Shown: piece by piece, positions 62,575 through 64,000 of the stretch
Position numbering within the stretch: position 1 is the stretch's first letter
Layout of the letters: each line of letters starts with the position of its first letter
NCBI RefSeq assembly: GCF_036346875.1
Contig: NZ_CP107852.1
Span: 868,001-932,000 of the forward strand
Origin: Nocardia sp. NBC_00508
GTDB taxonomy: Bacteria > Actinomycetota > Actinomycetes > Mycobacteriales > Mycobacteriaceae
Length of the DNA: 64,000 bases
Direction: 5' to 3'
The notes under the pieces: model-generated
The model's input: the letters and a program-made list of their open reading frames with translations, nothing else
Database searches by the model: none
What the model was told of the DNA's origin: nothing
Translations under genes and position numbers: made by a program

Positions 62575-63099
62575 GTCATGCCTCTCCTGTGAACACTTCA
62601 CATCCGCACACCGACTGGCGGGTTGGCAACTCAACAGGTCTCGGTCCTGTGACGACCTGCCAGCTCACCGGAGATCATCGCGAGCTCGTCTGGACCGACC
62701 GGGACAGCAACTTTGGTCAACTCTCAGGAAAGATAGTCGCTGAATTCCTGCCCGTCGGGTAAACGCTGGAAATTCCTGGGGATCAATGAAACTGGATCGA
62801 ACGTCCGCGCGGCGCACCCAGGAACGGAAAAGAATCCCGCCCAGATCTACTGAGACCGTCCGAGCGGCGTCGCGCGAATTTCACCCGGAACGGGTGAGTC
62901 GATTGCTAATCGAGGGCTGACAGCCTCGGTGCTCGTCATCATTTTCGCATGCCGAACTAACAGCCTGGAGGAGGAAATTGCCTGAACGGGCATGGCGGTC
63001 GAGCAACCGGCAGTGGGCGGCGGATCTGTTCATTTTCGCAGTTAGGGGGCGATCGAGTGGCGTTAGGGTAAAAGGGGGGAGAGTGCGAGGAGTCGAAAG
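62575..63099. other. Divergent promoter region
   Basis: 525 bp between the ACP gene (leftward) and the small membrane protein gene (rightward). No gene supported. No clear iron-box palindrome of the IdeR type was found. Confidence 0.45.
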
Positions 63100-63498
63100 A
63101 TGAGCACCACCATTCTGATCGTGATCATTGTCGTCGCCGCTGTGGTTATCTTGCTGGCCGGCGTATGGGTGTTGACGCGCAAACGGCGCGAACACCAGCG
63201 GGTCGAAGCTCAGGGTATCCGTGACCGTGCGGCGGAACGGCAAGTCGAGGTCGCTCAGCGGGAGGCGCGGGCGGAGGAGACTGCCGCCAGGAGCCGGGCG
63301 GCAAAGGCGGAAGGCGAGGCCAAGGCGGCGCAAGCCGAGCAGCTTGCCCAGCAAGCGCACATGCATCAAAGCGAAGTCGCGGATTCGCGAACCGAGTTGG
63401 ACAAGGAGTGGGAGCGCGCGGATAGGGTCGATCCGGACTCGAAGTCAGGTGAAACGCAGCAAGGGGCTGACCCTGAACGGCCGTCGCGCAGCTCCTGA
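63100..63498 (+). CDS. Small membrane protein with coiled-coil tail
   Basis: 132 residues: N-terminal helix TTILIVIIVVAAVVILLAGV, RKRR stop-transfer, then a long charged Ala/Glu/Arg/Gln helix (about 30-105) likely to be a coiled coil, and a polar end. GAGGAG before ATG. The function is unknown; the shape recalls DUF-type stress membrane proteins. Confidence 0.75.
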   Translation: MSTTILIVIIVVAAVVILLAGVWVLTRKRREHQRVEAQGIRDRAAERQVEVAQREARAEETAARSRAAKAEGEAKAAQAEQLAQQAHMHQSEVADSRTELDKEWERADRVDPDSKSGETQQGADPERPSRSS

Positions 63499-63585
63499 CA
63501 TTGATCCTGAGGCTCCGGCTGTCCGGGCTCGAGAAGATGAGGACGACGCGATCCCGACCACTTCGTCGCCCGTAGGTGCTGTGGC

Positions 63586-64000
63586 AGCCTGCTCCCGTCG
63601 TCGCGCAGCGCCTCCAGGTCCGGATGTAGGTTCGCCGAGGCCACCGGCCGTCCGGACAAGTACTGCGCGCTGCACTTCGCGAACCTGATCTGGGCGTTGA
63701 ACGTCGCCGAGGTCATGGCTCATCCCGGTACGGCCGCCGACACCCTGACGCAGATCACGGAATTCGCCATCGAGATCGGCATGGTTCCCGTTCCGGTGCA
63801 CCGGGAGCAGAATGGATACGTCCTCAATGCCTGGGTGGTCCCGCTCTTGAACGCCGCCCAATCACTCGTCACCAATGGTGTCTCCACACCGGAGGACGTC
63901 GACCGCACCTACATGATCGTCAACCGGGGAGCCCCACGCGGACCCATGGGCACGCTCGACGTGATCGGCATGAAGACCGCCTACGACGTGTTCGCCTACT
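63586..64000 (+). pseudogene. 3-Hydroxyacyl-CoA dehydrogenase, internal fragment, runs off the window
   Basis: FAEATGRPDKYCALHFANLI, WALNVAEVMAHPGTAADTLT, GMVPVPVHREQNGYVLNAWV, STPEDVDRTYMIVNRGAPRG, PMGTLDVIGMKTAYDVFAY belong to the second half of the NAD-binding domain and the C-terminal domain. The N-terminal Rossmann start (GxGxxG) is absent upstream, where the frame degenerates (LLPSSRSASRSG), so the gene is 5'-truncated. The 3' end lies outside the window. Confidence 0.7.

Overview
This is a high-GC actinomycete chromosome segment, most likely Nocardia or a close relative. The evidence is a complete conservon (cvnABCD plus P450s), homologues of M. tuberculosis Rv0910, Rv2629 and MbtL/MbtM, PAS-ANTAR and F420/PPOX-type proteins, short dispersed repeats encoding SERQRVN...SEVPS-like peptides, and frequent GTG/TTG starts with ATGA/GTGA/TTGA gene overlaps.

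Layout. 1-1.7 kb: the 5' end of a flavin reductase gene and a PPOX-like protein. 1.75-11.5 kb: a minus-strand conservon operon (sensor kinase, Roadblock protein, DUF742 protein, GTPase) followed by five P450 genes. These are three CYP157-type and two CYP154-type genes, and pieces of the GTPase 3' end lie in front of the two downstream CYP157 copies. 12-28 kb: ordinary chromosomal genes (SRPBCC protein, MFS exporter with a DapA-like aldolase, LysR regulator, EthD protein, a large membrane-anchored binding-protein fusion, a Rv2629-type factor, PAS-ANTAR and S1 proteins, small membrane proteins, a secreted carboxylesterase). 28-34.3 kb: a compact minus-strand operon, fatty acyl-AMP ligase, free ACP, and one megaenzyme KS-AT-ACP-alpha-oxoamine synthase. 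It predicts an acyl chain that is activated, loaded, extended once with malonate and released by decarboxylative condensation with an amino acid, giving a long-chain amino-ketone.

35-37.5 kb: NYN-domain protein and a subtilisin-like protease. 37.8-48 kb: a decayed accessory island starting at a tRNA-Pro gene. The 3' half of the tRNA is repeated 3.8 kb downstream, and there are two integrase remnants, truncated or frameshifted genes (PP2C-like, HNH-like, XRE/DUF5753, DUF6879, ImmA/IrrE) and an IS701-type transposase scrap. 48-57 kb: AraC, ArsR and MarR regulators, an ADP-ribosylglycohydrolase, a VOC protein, an IS256-family element and an IS630-family element. The IS630 element sits inside a gene whose frame is restored by simple removal of the element.

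57-64 kb: a degenerate Rieske protein, a three-histidine-box desaturase, a MepB-like protein, a second ACP plus acyl-AMP ligase pair resembling MbtL/MbtM (siderophore lipid-tail loading), a small coiled-coil membrane protein, and a 3-hydroxyacyl-CoA dehydrogenase fragment running off the end.

The item most likely to be new chemistry is the FAAL-ACP-KS-AT-ACP-AOS operon. The best evolutionary observation is the tandem amplification of the conservon P450 module with GTPase-tail scars. All identifications come from reading the sequence and from memory of protein families; no database search was run.
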